Assembly (NCBI RefSeq): GCF_900106955.1
Contig: NZ_FNNI01000003.1
Span: forward strand, 124,001-188,000
Source: Aidingimonas halophila
GTDB lineage: Bacteria; Pseudomonadota; Gammaproteobacteria; Pseudomonadales; Halomonadaceae
Reading direction: 5' to 3'
Length of the DNA stretch: 64,000 nt
Positions 1 through 9,575 of the stretch are shown piece after piece. The position numbers and the translations under genes were made by a program. The notes under the pieces are model-generated. The model worked only from the letters and a program-made list of their open reading frames with translations. It ran no database searches and had not been told where the DNA came from. The stretch's first letter is position 1. Each line of letters begins with the position of its first letter.

Positions 1-921
1 AGCGAATGCATTGATGCCCACCCAGACCGTCGTGAAATAAAGCAAGGCCGGCAGTACCGCCGCCGCCATGATCTGGACATAGGGCGTACCGGTCAACTCG
101 ACCATGACGAAGGCACCGGCTCCCATGAGCGGTGGCATGATCTGACCACCTGACGAAGCCACGGCCTCTACTGCGCCGGCCAGCGAACGTGGATAACCCA
201 GCCGCACCATCGAGGGAATGGTGATCGATCCCGTCGAGGCCACATTGGCCGAGGCCGACCCGGAAATCGACCCCATCAGGGCCGAGGAAATGACCGAGAC
301 CTTGGCGGCTCCCCCCGTCAGGCGACCGGCGAAGGCACTGGCCATGTTCATGAAGCCCTGCCCGGCTTCACCGGCGTTGAGGACGGCGCCAAAAATCACG
401 AAGATGGCGACCACACCGACGCTGACGCCCGTCAGCTCTCCCCAGAGCCCGCCTTCCGCAATGGTCAATGTCCCCACCAGGCTCGCTGTCGGCATGCCCT
501 GATGGCCGAATTCGCCCGGCACATGACTGCCAAGAAAAGCATATGCCAGAGCACATAACGCCACCAGCGGCAGCGGCCATCCGATAGCTCGACGCGCCGT
601 TTCCAACGCCAGCAGAATCAGGAATCCACCAATGGTCATCTGCCATGCGTTATCGATGAAGCCGTACTGACTGGCCAGAGCGGCCTCATTGAGAACGATA
701 TAACCACAGGCCGCCACACCCAGCAGGGTGAGTAACCAGCCACTCCAGCGCTGCCAGCGCGTCCTGGCCATGAACACCAGAATCCATGGCAGTGCCAGGG
801 CCATGTGCATAGGCCGGCTGATCAACGCCGGGGCCAGTCCGTAGAAAATCAGCCCTAGATGAAACAGGACCGAGATCGCACCGAGCGCTACCCACCCCGG
901 GTGAAGCTGGCGGGACAGCAT
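1..921 (-). CDS. TRAP transporter permease, TAXI-type fused small/large subunit (partial)
   Basis: The ORF runs off the left edge, so only the first 307 codons are present. It starts at ATG 921, 17 bases after the stop of the TAXI binding-protein gene. The visible part has several hydrophobic helices in its first 150 residues and then a DctM-like segment with glycine/serine-rich membrane motifs (GSISGSASANVAST, SSGGQIMPP). These are typical of the long fused TRAP permeases paired with TAXI binding proteins. Such permeases take up organic acids at the inner membrane, driven by a sodium gradient in characterised relatives. The substrate is unknown. Confidence 0.9.
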   Translation of the reverse strand, partial: MLSRQLHPGWVALGAISVLFHLGLIFYGLAPALISRPMHMALALPWILVFMARTRWQRWSGWLLTLLGVAACGYIVLNEAALASQYGFIDNAWQMTIGGFLILLALETARRAIGWPLPLVALCALAYAFLGSHVPGEFGHQGMPTASLVGTLTIAEGGLWGELTGVSVGVVAIFVIFGAVLNAGEAGQGFMNMASAFAGRLTGGAAKVSVISSALMGSISGSASANVASTGSITIPSMVRLGYPRSLAGAVEAVASSGGQIMPPLMGAGAFVMVELTGTPYVQIMAAAVLPALLYFTTVWVGINAFA

Positions 922-938
922 GTCAGAACCGTGCTCGC

Positions 939-1919
939 TCAACGCAGTGACTCGGGCACGTCGATACCGGCCTCCTCATAGTAGCGCAAGGCACCGGGAT
1001 GCAGCTCTCCCGCCATGCTCTCGAGCATCTCGGGATCGATGACCTCCCACCAGGATGACTCCTCGGCCATGGCATCACGCCGCTCCCAGAAGGTCCTGGT
1101 GATCGCATAAGCGGTATCGTCATCCATCCGGGTCGTGGTGTAGGCAATGACCGGCAAGGATGTCGTCTCGACATCCGCCTCCACGCCCGCATAGGTATCG
1201 GCGGGAATGGTCTGAGGCGTTGCACCGGTTGACTCGATCTGCTCCTCCGTCAATGACACCAGGCTGATCGGCATACTGGACGCCGTTTCGATCACGTTGG
1301 GAGTCGGGAAGGAACTGGCCGTGACGAAGCCATCGATCTGGCCATTCTTCAGGGCATCGGGGCCACTACCGATTTCCGCATCAGCGATCTCGATATCCCC
1401 CGCCAGATCGAACAGCTCGATGTAGCGTTCGGCCTCGCGGGCCCCGAAGGTTCCCCGGCCAATCAGAATTTCCTGCCCTGCCAGGTCCTCCATCGCGATC
1501 ACTCCGTCATCATCATCGCCATCCTCATTCGCCACGACCCAGTGCATGGTGATGGACGGAATCGGGAACAGACCGCGGATTTCCTGGAAATTGGGGCTCG
1601 GGCGTTCAGCGAAATCACCTTCACCCGCCAATGCCTGCTCGACCAGCCCGGGCGGGGTAGTGAATACATAGTTGCCCGTACGGGCCGCCACTTCCATCAC
1701 GTTCTGTACCGACCCCTGGCTCTCTTCCAATGTCAGAACGATCTCGTCGTCGGTGCCCGATTTGATCGCCTCGGACAACTCGACACCCATCTGGTAGTAC
1801 GCCGTTCCCGAGGCGGCAGACTTGTAGGTCACACGTGTCTCGGCCTGAGCAGACATGGCGTGAATCCCCAACCAGGAAGAGACAAACAGCAAGGTTGCAA
1901 GGCGGACGGAATGAGGCAT
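939..1919 (-). CDS. TAXI family TRAP transporter solute-binding protein
   Basis: Periplasmic solute receptor of 326 residues. I chose ATG 1919 because it has a good GAGGAAG ribosome site and begins a signal peptide (MPHSVRLATLLFVSSWLGIHA, cleavage near AQA-ET). A longer reading frame upstream has no signal and no support. Family features include the early SGTAYYQMG segment, the GRGTFGAREAERY segment and a C-terminal LHPGALRYYEEAGI, usual in TAXI proteins. It lies directly before the permease gene and is probably co-transcribed with it. A run of Asp in the middle (about residue 130) fits a halophile. Confidence 0.9.
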   Translation of the reverse strand: MPHSVRLATLLFVSSWLGIHAMSAQAETRVTYKSAASGTAYYQMGVELSEAIKSGTDDEIVLTLEESQGSVQNVMEVAARTGNYVFTTPPGLVEQALAGEGDFAERPSPNFQEIRGLFPIPSITMHWVVANEDGDDDDGVIAMEDLAGQEILIGRGTFGAREAERYIELFDLAGDIEIADAEIGSGPDALKNGQIDGFVTASSFPTPNVIETASSMPISLVSLTEEQIESTGATPQTIPADTYAGVEADVETTSLPVIAYTTTRMDDDTAYAITRTFWERRDAMAEESSWWEVIDPEMLESMAGELHPGALRYYEEAGIDVPESLR

Positions 1920-2135
1920 GAGCTTCCTCTTTATTCTATTCACTGAAGATGATGAAGTGGCGATATAGTAGACGTTTGCAAATGGTATTGAGAACCCCGA
2001 CCCTCTTCGTCTGGGCCCAAAGGAGCATATGCTGGCCATTTTCCCGGCAAACCGGTTGCCGCTATACTGACACCCTTTGCGCTGATGCACCCAACAGCTC
2101 CCGATTACAAGACCGTGAATAATGAGGTGGTGAGA

Positions 2136-3032
2136 GTGAGATTCAACAATCTGATCATGGGGTGTCTTGTCGCCCTGGTGATGATGGTGGTATCGGCCAC
2201 CACGCACGCCGACATATCTCGTGACGCTATCGAAGAACGCTTGAAGCCCGTGGGCGATGTCTGCCTGGAAGGGGACGACTGCGGGACGGCGGCGCAAGCT
2301 GCCAGCGATGGCGAGGACGGCAGCCAGTCCGGCGAGGAAATCTACGGCGATGTGTGCGCTTCCTGTCACGACAACGGCACGGCCGGTGCGCCGGCACTCG
2401 ATGATGACGATGCGTGGGCGGAACGCACCGAACAGGGCATCGAAACGCTCTATGATCACGCCATCAATGGCATTGGGAGCATGCCACCCAAAGGGGGCAA
2501 TTCAGACCTCTCGGATAACGATGTCAAACGCGCCGTCAATCATATGGTCGAGAACCACATGGACGACGTGCCGGAAGTCGGTGGCGACGATGAGGACTCG
2601 ACCGACAACGACGAAGCCACAGAGGATGAGGCATCCTCCAACGGCGACGATGACAGCGGCAATGGTGAAGACGACTCGTCCAACGGCGAAGAGGAAGGCG
2701 GCACCGACGAGGAAGAATCGTCCAATGGCGCGGACGACGGTAACGGCGAGGCATCGGACAGCGACGACGCAAGCGGTGATGGGGGAAGTGACGTCGACGG
2801 TGAAGCGGTCTACGCCGACGTCTGTGCCGCTTGTCACGACAGCGGTGCCGCCGGCGCGCCGAAGCTGGGTGATGCAGAAGGCTGGGGTGATCGGCTGGAT
2901 CAGGACACCGCCACGCTCTATGAGCATGCCATCAACGGCATCGGTGCCATGCCCCCCAAAGGCGGCAACAGCGGCCTGTCCGATGAAGAAGTCGAAGCCG
3001 CTGTCGACTACATGATCGAGGGAACCGAATAA
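2136..3032 (+). CDS. Exported diheme cytochrome c (two c5-like domains joined by an acidic linker)
   Basis: GTG at 2136 is preceded by a GAGG motif and followed by a signal peptide (LIMGCLVALVMMVVSATTHA). Two similar heme domains follow, with CASCH in the first and CAACH in the second. Each has a downstream INGIG-MPPKGGNS segment carrying the methionine heme ligand. This resembles a tandem cytochrome c5. The linker of roughly 70 residues is almost entirely Asp, Glu, Ser, Gly and Asn, typical of exported halophile proteins. The likely role is periplasmic electron transfer; the partner is unknown. It converges on rep with only 12 bases between the stop codons. The domain duplication looks internal, since the two halves share near-identical segments. 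Confidence 0.88.
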   Translation: MRFNNLIMGCLVALVMMVVSATTHADISRDAIEERLKPVGDVCLEGDDCGTAAQAASDGEDGSQSGEEIYGDVCASCHDNGTAGAPALDDDDAWAERTEQGIETLYDHAINGIGSMPPKGGNSDLSDNDVKRAVNHMVENHMDDVPEVGGDDEDSTDNDEATEDEASSNGDDDSGNGEDDSSNGEEEGGTDEEESSNGADDGNGEASDSDDASGDGGSDVDGEAVYADVCAACHDSGAAGAPKLGDAEGWGDRLDQDTATLYEHAINGIGAMPPKGGNSGLSDEEVEAAVDYMIEGTE

Positions 3033-3044
3033 CGCCGGATCACA

Positions 3045-5099
3045 TCAATCCAGCAGCGATCGCAGGCCCGCAATGGCATCCTTGCCGCGGGCCTGTTTCT
3101 TCTCCGGGTCTTCCTTGTCGGCACGCCCTTCCCACTCCAGATCCGCCTCGGGCAGCTCATCCAGGAAGCGGCTGGGCGTGCAGTCCAGCAACTCCCCGTA
3201 GGCTTTGCGTTGCCTGGCCAGCGTCAGTGTCAGCGTGCGTCGTGCCCGGGTGATCCCGACATAAGCCAGGCGGCGCTCTTCCTCGACGGTGTCGGCCTCG
3301 ATCGCATTGCGATGAGGTAGCAGCGCTTCCTCCATACCCATCAGGTAGACGTGCGGGAATTCCAGTCCCTTGGCCGCGTGCATGGTCAAGAGTTGTACCC
3401 GGTCGGAATCGTCCTCCTCTTCCTGCTGTTCGAGGATATCGCGCAACACCAGCCGTGAAATGGCAGCCTCCACACCGTCGGTTTCGGTGGCTGTGCTGTC
3501 AGCGTCCGTGTCGGCATCACCATCGAGTGATTTCTCGAGTTGGTCGATCAGCGTCCAGACATTGGCCATGCGCCGTTCAGCAATGGCGGGCGAGCTGGCG
3601 TTCTGATAGAGCCAGGCTTCATAGTCCATCTCGCGCAGCATGTCGCGGATGGCGGCGATGGCGTCATCCTGATCCATGCGCCGGCGTATGCCATCGATGA
3701 AGTGGGTGAAACGCCCCAGCCGCTCCACAGCCCGGGTCGACAGCACCTGTTCCAGCCCCAGTTCATGGCAGGCAGCAAACAGAGAAACGCCACGTTCGGT
3801 GGCATAGTTGGCCAGCTTCTCCAGCGTACCGGGACCGATTTCTCGACGCGGTACGTTGACGATGCGCAGGAACGCATTGTCATCGGCCGGGTTGATCAAA
3901 AGGCGCAGGTAGGCCATGGCATCCTTGATCTCGTTGCGAGAGAAAAAGGAGGTCCCTCCGGACAGTTTATAGGGGATCTGATAGTGCTGAAGCTTGAGTT
4001 CCAGCAACCGGGCCTGGAAGTTGCCCCGATAGAGCACCGCGAAGTCCCGCCACTCGGCACGCTCCTTGATGCGCCGGGTGAGGATCTCGCCGGCGACACG
4101 CTCGGCTTCTGCTTCTTCATGGCGATTGACCACCACACGGATCGGGACGCCGGGCCCCATATCGGACCATAGTGCCTTCTCGTAGACGTGGGGGTTGTAG
4201 GCAATCAAGGCATTGGCGGCACGCAGAATCGTACCGGTGGAACGATAGTTCTGCTCCAGCTTGATGACCTTGAGGCGCGGGAAATCCTCTCCCAGCGTGA
4301 CGAGGTTCTCCGGACGAGCACCGCGCCAGGCGTAAATCGACTGGTCGTCATCACCCACCACGGTGAAGGTGCGGCGCTCCGCCATCAACAGCTTCACCAG
4401 TTGGTACTGACTGACGTTGGTGTCCTGATACTCGTCGACCAGCATGTAATGAATGCGGCGCTGCCAACGAGCCAGTACCTCAGGGTCATCACGCAACAGC
4501 ACCACGGGCAGTAGAATCAGGTCATCGAAATCGACCGCGTTATACGCCTTCAGATGACGCCCGTAGGCTTCGTAGACTCTTGCCGCATACTGCTCGTCAT
4601 CATCGGCGGCATGCGAGAGGGCTTGTCCCGGCAGGACCAGATCGTTCTTCCACTGCGAGATCCGATGTTGCACCCGCGCGATCTGGTCGGCATCGACCTG
4701 GGCGTCTTTCTGCATCAGATCGCGCAATAGCGCCTTGGCATCCTCGGGATCGAACAGCGAGAATCCCGGCTTGTAGCCGAGCGTCTTGAGTTCGCTGCGG
4801 ATGATAGTGAGCCCCAATGTATGAAAGGTCGACACTGTCAGGCCGTGGCCTTCCTTGCCCTTGAGCATCGACCCGACCCGCTCCTTCATCTCGCGCGCGG
4901 CCTTGTTGGTAAAGGTCACCGCCGCGATACGGCGCGCACTCATGCCGCATTCGCGTACCAGATAGGCGATCTTGGTCGTGATCACACTGGTCTTGCCGGA
5001 ACCGGCACCGGCCAGCACCAGACAAGGACCGTCGATATAGCGCACGGCTTCCTGCTGGCGCGGGTTGAGAGCGGAAAGACGCTGTTGAATCGTGGACAT
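3045..5099 (-). CDS. rep: ATP-dependent DNA helicase Rep
   Basis: SF1A 3'-5' helicase that helps replication forks pass protein obstacles. All helicase motifs are visible: Walker A AGAGSGKTS near residue 35, VDEYQDTN, GDDDQSIYAWRG, an intact TMHAAKGLEFPHV motif V and YVGITRARRTL motif VI. The protein is about 684 residues, close to E. coli Rep (673), and its N-terminus LNPRQQEAV matches Rep better than UvrD or PcrA. ATG codons at 5102 and 5099 are adjacent; either sits 1-4 bases after the trmL stop, so the genes are probably co-transcribed. The C-terminus lacks the longer UvrD tail. Confidence 0.93.
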   Translation of the reverse strand: MSTIQQRLSALNPRQQEAVRYIDGPCLVLAGAGSGKTSVITTKIAYLVRECGMSARRIAAVTFTNKAAREMKERVGSMLKGKEGHGLTVSTFHTLGLTIIRSELKTLGYKPGFSLFDPEDAKALLRDLMQKDAQVDADQIARVQHRISQWKNDLVLPGQALSHAADDDEQYAARVYEAYGRHLKAYNAVDFDDLILLPVVLLRDDPEVLARWQRRIHYMLVDEYQDTNVSQYQLVKLLMAERRTFTVVGDDDQSIYAWRGARPENLVTLGEDFPRLKVIKLEQNYRSTGTILRAANALIAYNPHVYEKALWSDMGPGVPIRVVVNRHEEAEAERVAGEILTRRIKERAEWRDFAVLYRGNFQARLLELKLQHYQIPYKLSGGTSFFSRNEIKDAMAYLRLLINPADDNAFLRIVNVPRREIGPGTLEKLANYATERGVSLFAACHELGLEQVLSTRAVERLGRFTHFIDGIRRRMDQDDAIAAIRDMLREMDYEAWLYQNASSPAIAERRMANVWTLIDQLEKSLDGDADTDADSTATETDGVEAAISRLVLRDILEQQEEEDDSDRVQLLTMHAAKGLEFPHVYLMGMEEALLPHRNAIEADTVEEERRLAYVGITRARRTLTLTLARQRKAYGELLDCTPSRFLDELPEADLEWEGRADKEDPEKKQARGKDAIAGLRSLLD

Positions 5100-5103
5100 C
5101 ATT

Positions 5104-5577
5104 TCACTCGTCGAGATCGGCACCGACAAAATCAAGCTGTCGCCAGGCCTCGTAGACGATCACCGCACAGGCATTGGACAGATTGAGGCTGCGACTCTTG
5201 GGCTTCATGGGAATACGCAGGCACTGTTCCCCGGGCAGGGCATCGAGCATCGCCTGCGGCAGTCCTCGCGTCTCGGGGCCGAATACCAGGGCGTCGCCCT
5301 GGCGGTAACGGGGCGTATGATAGCCGCTTCGCCCACGCGTCGAGACGGCGAAAACTCTCGCCGGTTCGACGGCTTCGATGAACTCTGGCCAACTCGCATG
5401 GACAGAGACCCGAGCCCACTCATGGTAGTCCAGTCCGGCTCGTCGCAACCGCTTGTCATCGAGCGTGAACCCCAACGGTTCGATCAGATGCAGCCGAAAA
5501 CCGGTGTTGGCGCACAACCGGATCAAGTTGCCGGTATTGGGCGCGATCTCGGGCTGATACAACACCACATCGAGCAT
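5104..5577 (-). CDS. trmL: tRNA (cytidine/uridine-34-2'-O)-methyltransferase TrmL
   Basis: SPOUT-class methyltransferase of 157 residues that 2'-O-methylates the wobble base of certain leucine tRNAs in E. coli. Visible family motifs are [18 protein letters not shown] at the N-terminus, FGPETRGLP and the C-terminal knot motif [18 protein letters not shown]. The length matches TrmL (157 in E. coli). It lies between pyrE (5 bases upstream) and rep (1-4 bases downstream), suggesting one transcription unit. The sequence shows nothing unusual. Confidence 0.94.
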   Translation of the reverse strand: MLDVVLYQPEIAPNTGNLIRLCANTGFRLHLIEPLGFTLDDKRLRRAGLDYHEWARVSVHASWPEFIEAVEPARVFAVSTRGRSGYHTPRYRQGDALVFGPETRGLPQAMLDALPGEQCLRIPMKPKSRSLNLSNACAVIVYEAWRQLDFVGADLDE

Positions 5578-5582
5578 CGCGT

Positions 5583-6236
5583 TTACTCTGCCACGCCGTA
5601 TCGGGCACGATAGGCGCGAACGGCCTCGGCATGCGGCGCCAATTCCTCGCCGGCATGCTGCTCGAGATACGCCAGCACGTCATCCAGCGTCACGATACTG
5701 ATCACCGGCATGCCATAGCGCGCCTCGACATCCTGAATGGCGCTGGTCGCTCCGCTACCCCGCTCCTGACGGTCAAGTGCGATGACGACACCGGCCGCCG
5801 AGGCTCCTGCGGCATCGATCAACGACATGACCTCGCCGATGGCCGTTCCCGCCGTGATGACATCGTCGATGATCAGGATCCGGCCAGACAATTCGGCACC
5901 GACGATATTGCCGCCTTCACCGTGATCCTTGGCTTCCTTGCGGTTGAAGGCGAAAGGCATATCGCAGTCGTGATTGTCGGCCAACGCCACGGCACTGGTT
6001 GCCGCAAGCGGTATGCCCTTGTAGGCCGGACCGAACAACACATCGGCCGTCACACCGCTGTCGATAATGGCCTGGGCATAGAAACGTCCCAGGCGGGCCA
6101 GCGAGGCGCCACTCTTGAACAGGCCGGCGTTGAAGAAGTACGGACTCACCCGTCCTGACTTGAGAGTGAACTCACCGAATCGCAATACGCCCTGCTCGAT
6201 GGCAAACTCGATGAATTCGCGCTGATAAGGCTGCAT
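5583..6236 (-). CDS. pyrE: Orotate phosphoribosyltransferase
   Basis: Converts orotate and PRPP to OMP in pyrimidine synthesis. The start at ATG 6236 gives [12 protein letters not shown] and 217 residues, matching E. coli PyrE; an in-frame ATG at 6263 would add nine unlikely residues. The [19 protein letters not shown] motif is at the N-terminus. The PRPP-binding loop [17 protein letters not shown] lies near residues 120-135. It is transcribed divergently from crc, as pyrE and crc are in Pseudomonas, and leads into trmL. Confidence 0.95.
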   Translation of the reverse strand: MQPYQREFIEFAIEQGVLRFGEFTLKSGRVSPYFFNAGLFKSGASLARLGRFYAQAIIDSGVTADVLFGPAYKGIPLAATSAVALADNHDCDMPFAFNRKEAKDHGEGGNIVGAELSGRILIIDDVITAGTAIGEVMSLIDAAGASAAGVVIALDRQERGSGATSAIQDVEARYGMPVISIVTLDDVLAYLEQHAGEELAPHAEAVRAYRARYGVAE

Positions 6237-6339
6237 TTGCTTGGACACCCAACCCCCTATCACTTTTATAAGCTAATGCCATTTACCTAAACGTCTAATC
6301 GTCGGGTATCATACAGGCGCGACGGAAAAGGGAACATGT

Positions 6340-7107
6340 ATGAAAATCGCCAGCATCAATGTCAATGGTATCCGCGACGCGGTCGACCGAGGCTTTCTCG
6401 ACTGGTTGGCCAACCAGGACGCCGACGTCGTCTGCGTGCAGAATCTCAAGGCCAAGAGCTTCGAGCTCGATGACAGTATTCTCTACCCGGAAGGCTATGA
6501 GGGGTATTTCCTCGACGCCGAACAGGATGGTTTCTCGGGCGTCGGCATCTACAGTCGCAAGATTCCCAAGGCCATCATGTACGGGCTGGGCTTTCCTCAA
6601 TGTGACAATGAAGCCCGCTTCCTCCAGGCTGACTACGAACGTTTCAGTATCGTCAGTTTCCTGATGCCGGACGGCAGCGACCCCGATGCCAAGGCAGCCT
6701 TCATGGAACAGTATCAGGAATACCTGGCCAAGATGGCACGCAAACGCCGTGAATATATCATATGCGGCACCTGGCATATCGCCCACAAGACCATCGACCT
6801 GGCCAACTGGGCCGACAACCAGACCACGCCTGGTTTCAAGCCGGAAGAGCGTGCCTGGATGGACCAGGTTTTTGGTCCCACCGGCTTCATCGACGCCTTC
6901 CGGGAAGTCAACCGCGACGCCGGTGAGTATACCTGGTGGCCAGCACTGGATCAGGATCAGCCACGGGCCCGTCAGGAGGGATGGCGTCTGGACTATCAGG
7001 TCGTGGGCACCCAATTCCGACGGCATGTCGTCGATGCCTGGATCGATGAAGATGCCACCTTCTCGGAATTCGCCCCGTTGATCGTGGAATACGATCTGAG
7101 CCTGTAA
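6340..7107 (+). CDS. crc: Catabolite repression control protein Crc (ExoIII-fold, catalytically degenerate)
   Basis: The fold is that of exonuclease III/AP endonucleases (MKIASINVNGIRDAV at the start). Key nuclease positions are changed: the catalytic Glu of the LQE motif is Asn35 (VQNLKA), the GDFN motif reads GTWH, and the C-terminal SDH motif reads SEFAPLIVEYD. Pseudomonas Crc has the same kind of losses (LQDTRA, CGSLYVAH, QHAPLIVDY) and works with Hfq to repress translation of catabolic mRNAs. Position between pyrE and rph matches Pseudomonas crc. I infer a Crc role rather than nuclease activity. The island carries many carboxylate transport genes that could be targets. Confidence 0.85.
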   Translation: MKIASINVNGIRDAVDRGFLDWLANQDADVVCVQNLKAKSFELDDSILYPEGYEGYFLDAEQDGFSGVGIYSRKIPKAIMYGLGFPQCDNEARFLQADYERFSIVSFLMPDGSDPDAKAAFMEQYQEYLAKMARKRREYIICGTWHIAHKTIDLANWADNQTTPGFKPEERAWMDQVFGPTGFIDAFREVNRDAGEYTWWPALDQDQPRARQEGWRLDYQVVGTQFRRHVVDAWIDEDATFSEFAPLIVEYDLSL

Positions 7108-7134
7108 CGTACCACTTTCCGTCGCCGTTCCTCT

Positions 7135-7162
7135 CGTCTGCCGGCCCACAAGCCGGCAGACG
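7135..7162. terminator. Hairpin between convergent crc and rph
   Basis: An 11-bp perfect stem (CGTCTGCCGGC and its complement) around a 6-base loop lies 27 bases after the crc stop and 20 bases after the rph stop. It could end transcription from both sides. There is no clear T-run on either strand, so the terminator role is inferred from position. Confidence 0.55.
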
Positions 7163-7182
7163 GATAGTCGGGTTGGCGTGGG

Positions 7183-7905
7183 TCAGTGCCGTATATCCAG
7201 GGCATCGCTCTGAGCCGCGAACAGTTGCTGTCCGGCGCCTTCGGCCAGATCGAGCATGGCATCGAGTTCACCACGGAAGAACGGTGCCGCTTCCGCCGTG
7301 CCCTGAACCTCAATCAAGCCGCCATCCTGCGTCATGACCACGTTCATGTCGGTATCCGCACCGCTGTCTTCGGGATAGTCCAGATCCACGACGGGCGTAC
7401 CTTTGAAAATACCCACCGACACCGAACTCACGAGTTGTTTGAACGGATCGCTCTTGATCTGCTTCTTCCGCTGCATGTGACGAATGGCATCCACCAACGC
7501 GACGCAACCACCAGTGATCGAAGCCGTACGCGTACCACCATCCGCCTGGATCACATCACAATCGACAGTAATGGTGAACTCGCCCAGCTTCTTGAGATCC
7601 ACAGCCGCACGCAGCGAGCGCCCGATCAACCGCTGGATTTCCAGAGTCCGCCCCCCCTGTTTGCCACGGGTCGCCTCACGGCCACCGCGCGTATGCGTCG
7701 CCCGTGGCAACATGCCGTATTCAGCGGTCACCCAACCCTGGTTCTTGCCTCTCAACCAACGTGGCACCCCGGCCTCGACACTGGCATTACAGAGAACCTG
7801 GGTGTCACCGAAAGCCACCAGCACCGAGCCCTCGGCGTGACGAGTGTAGTTGCGTTGCAGCCGGATCTCGCGAAGCTGGTCGGGTTGTCGTCCACTCGGG
7901 CGCAT
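7183..7905 (-). CDS. rph: Ribonuclease PH
   Basis: Phosphorolytic 3'-5' exoribonuclease that trims tRNA 3' ends. I chose ATG 7905 ([12 protein letters not shown]), which matches E. coli Rph and has an AGAGG site 5-6 bases upstream; the ATG at 7917 is less likely. Landmarks are [17 protein letters not shown], the [20 protein letters not shown] segment and [18 protein letters not shown] with phosphate-binding residues. The length (240) is normal. It is divergent from yicC and convergent with crc. Confidence 0.95.
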   Translation of the reverse strand: MRPSGRQPDQLREIRLQRNYTRHAEGSVLVAFGDTQVLCNASVEAGVPRWLRGKNQGWVTAEYGMLPRATHTRGGREATRGKQGGRTLEIQRLIGRSLRAAVDLKKLGEFTITVDCDVIQADGGTRTASITGGCVALVDAIRHMQRKKQIKSDPFKQLVSSVSVGIFKGTPVVDLDYPEDSGADTDMNVVMTQDGGLIEVQGTAEAAPFFRGELDAMLDLAEGAGQQLFAAQSDALDIRH

Positions 7906-8072
7906 ATCACCTCTCATGCCATTGCCATACGAATTGAGCGCCCTATTCTACACGTTTGAGGGCAGGAATCGGTTACACTATTTCGCCGTAGCCGGATGGC
8001 CTCGCCGCCTCTTCCTCTTACGCATCGCGCAGGAGCCTCGTGACGTTCACCCATCTTTGACCAGGAGATCGC

Positions 8073-8936
8073 ATGGTTCACAGCATGACCGCCTTCGCCC
8101 GCCGCAGTCAGGATGCGGACTGGGGAAACCTCCAACTGGAACTTCGCTCCGTCAACCAGCGCTATCTCGATCTGCACTTTCGCCTGCCCGAGGCACTACG
8201 AGATATGGAACCGACCTGGCGAGATCAACTGCGTTCGCGGCTGGCACGTGGCAAGGTCGAATGCACCCTGCGATTCATTCCCAATGCCGAAGGCACATCG
8301 GTGACCGTGAACCGCCATCGCCTCGATGAGCTGGCCCGAGCACTGCATGAAGTACGCAGCCTGGTTCCCGATGCCACCATGCCGGATGCCCTGGCGCTGC
8401 TGGATCATCCCGGCGTGATCGACACGGAAGAGACCGATATCGAGCAGATCAAGCATGCCGCTCAATCCCTGTTCGCACACGCCCTGGACGACCTGATTGC
8501 CGGTCGGGAGCGTGAAGGCGAGCAACTGGCCACACTGATCCGCACGCGCCTCGCCGGTATTCGCGAGCAAGTGGATGCGATACGCATACGCCTTCCCACT
8601 ATCATCGAAGGGCAGCGCAACCAGCTCCTCGAACGCCTGGAAGCCGTGCGTGCCGAACTCGACCCGCAACGACTGGAATCCGAACTGACCCTGATGGCCC
8701 AGAAAGCCGATGTGGACGAAGAACTCGACCGCCTGGCAACCCACGTCAACGAAGTGGAACGGCAACTCGGCCAGTCAGGCCCCGTGGGCCGGCGGCTGGA
8801 CTTCCTGATGCAGGAACTCAATCGCGAGGCCAACACCTTGTCATCCAAATCGGTCGTCGCCGACACTACCCGCAGCGCCGTCGAACTCAAGGTCCTGATC
8901 GAACAGATGCGCGAACAGATCCAGAATATCGAGTGA
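8073..8936 (+). CDS. yicC: YicC family endoribonuclease/stress protein
   Basis: 287-residue YicC protein. Recognisable blocks are MVHSMTAFARRS at the N-terminus, LELRSVNQRYLDLHFRLPE, and a C-terminal block ending GRRLDFLMQELNREANTL SSKS. E. coli YicC has been described as an endoribonuclease. In many gammaproteobacteria yicC is followed closely by gmk; here about 42.7 kb of accessory DNA intervenes. The yicC 3' end is a known integration site for mobilizable islands in Vibrio and related bacteria. The reading frame is intact to a normal end. Confidence 0.93.
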   Translation: MVHSMTAFARRSQDADWGNLQLELRSVNQRYLDLHFRLPEALRDMEPTWRDQLRSRLARGKVECTLRFIPNAEGTSVTVNRHRLDELARALHEVRSLVPDATMPDALALLDHPGVIDTEETDIEQIKHAAQSLFAHALDDLIAGREREGEQLATLIRTRLAGIREQVDAIRIRLPTIIEGQRNQLLERLEAVRAELDPQRLESELTLMAQKADVDEELDRLATHVNEVERQLGQSGPVGRRLDFLMQELNREANTLSSKSVVADTTRSAVELKVLIEQMREQIQNIE

Positions 8937-9138
8937 TGTCCACTACCATCCACACAAATTCATAATGCTATGTTTTTGAGAAAAAATTTCTGACTGCTTG
9001 TCTATAGCTGTCTACGAAAATCCAGCTTAAGCCAGCGCAAAGTGGGGAATAAACCAGTGTACTACCCACCAAGAGGCTCGATTTTCCTATGGGTACTCCC
9101 CACTTCAAACGCTCACCCCTGGACTGAAGCCTCCCTCC

Positions 9139-9435
9139 CAGGGAAACAAGTCCTGCGCCAACCTGGCAGAAAAAGCCGTGTAAACATGCTCTTGGATGCT
9201 TCGATACACGTTCGCCGGAAAGCGGCGTGAGCTGACGCTGGATAAGTAAGCGGACCGTCGTTCCTTGGCCGAGGCTCGAGAGCATGCTGTGGAAGCCCAG
9301 AAGGCCATCCGTAAAGGACTCGATCCTGTCGAAGAACACAAACGTGAGGAGCAGGTTACCATTCATACTGTCCAAGGCTTTTTCACCGATTGGCATCAGA
9401 TAAAGAGTGGCAGGAAGACGAGCCTGTCTCAGGCC
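9139..9435 (+). pseudogene. Decayed P4-type tyrosine integrase, N-terminal part
   Basis: In a single frame (frame of 9145) the sequence reads as the arm-binding DUF4102 region of P4-like integrases, broken by two TAA stops. The fragments are TCSWMLRYTFAGKRRELTLDK, then after a stop ADRRSLAEAREHAVEAQKAI and RKGLDPVEEHKREE, followed by the start of a core-binding segment (FFTDWHQ). The catalytic domain is missing. It lies about 200 bases from the yicC stop and is best read as the relic of the recombinase that founded or joined the island. Nothing coding is visible at 8937-9138 or 9436-9575. Confidence 0.7.
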
Positions 9436-9575
9436 CGCCACCCGACCCCAAATAAGCGATTGATCGCCAGAAGGCTTGTGGTACTGCCACTCTCATGGGC
9501 CACGCCGCGATTGTTGCGACTCAGGGTCATGCCTTAGTGTTGAATTCCTTTGCTGAGTCGACGGAGATATCCATC

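Noticed and set aside
2502-2927. Long open frame on the minus strand across the cytochrome linker
   Set aside because: The Asp/Glu codon repetition on the plus strand produces an open complement; no start site or similarity, and the cytochrome is clearly coding.
8866-8936. Second att copy of the yicC 3' end
   Set aside because: I looked for the last bases of yicC further right in the island and near gmk and saw no match, so no att repeat is claimed.
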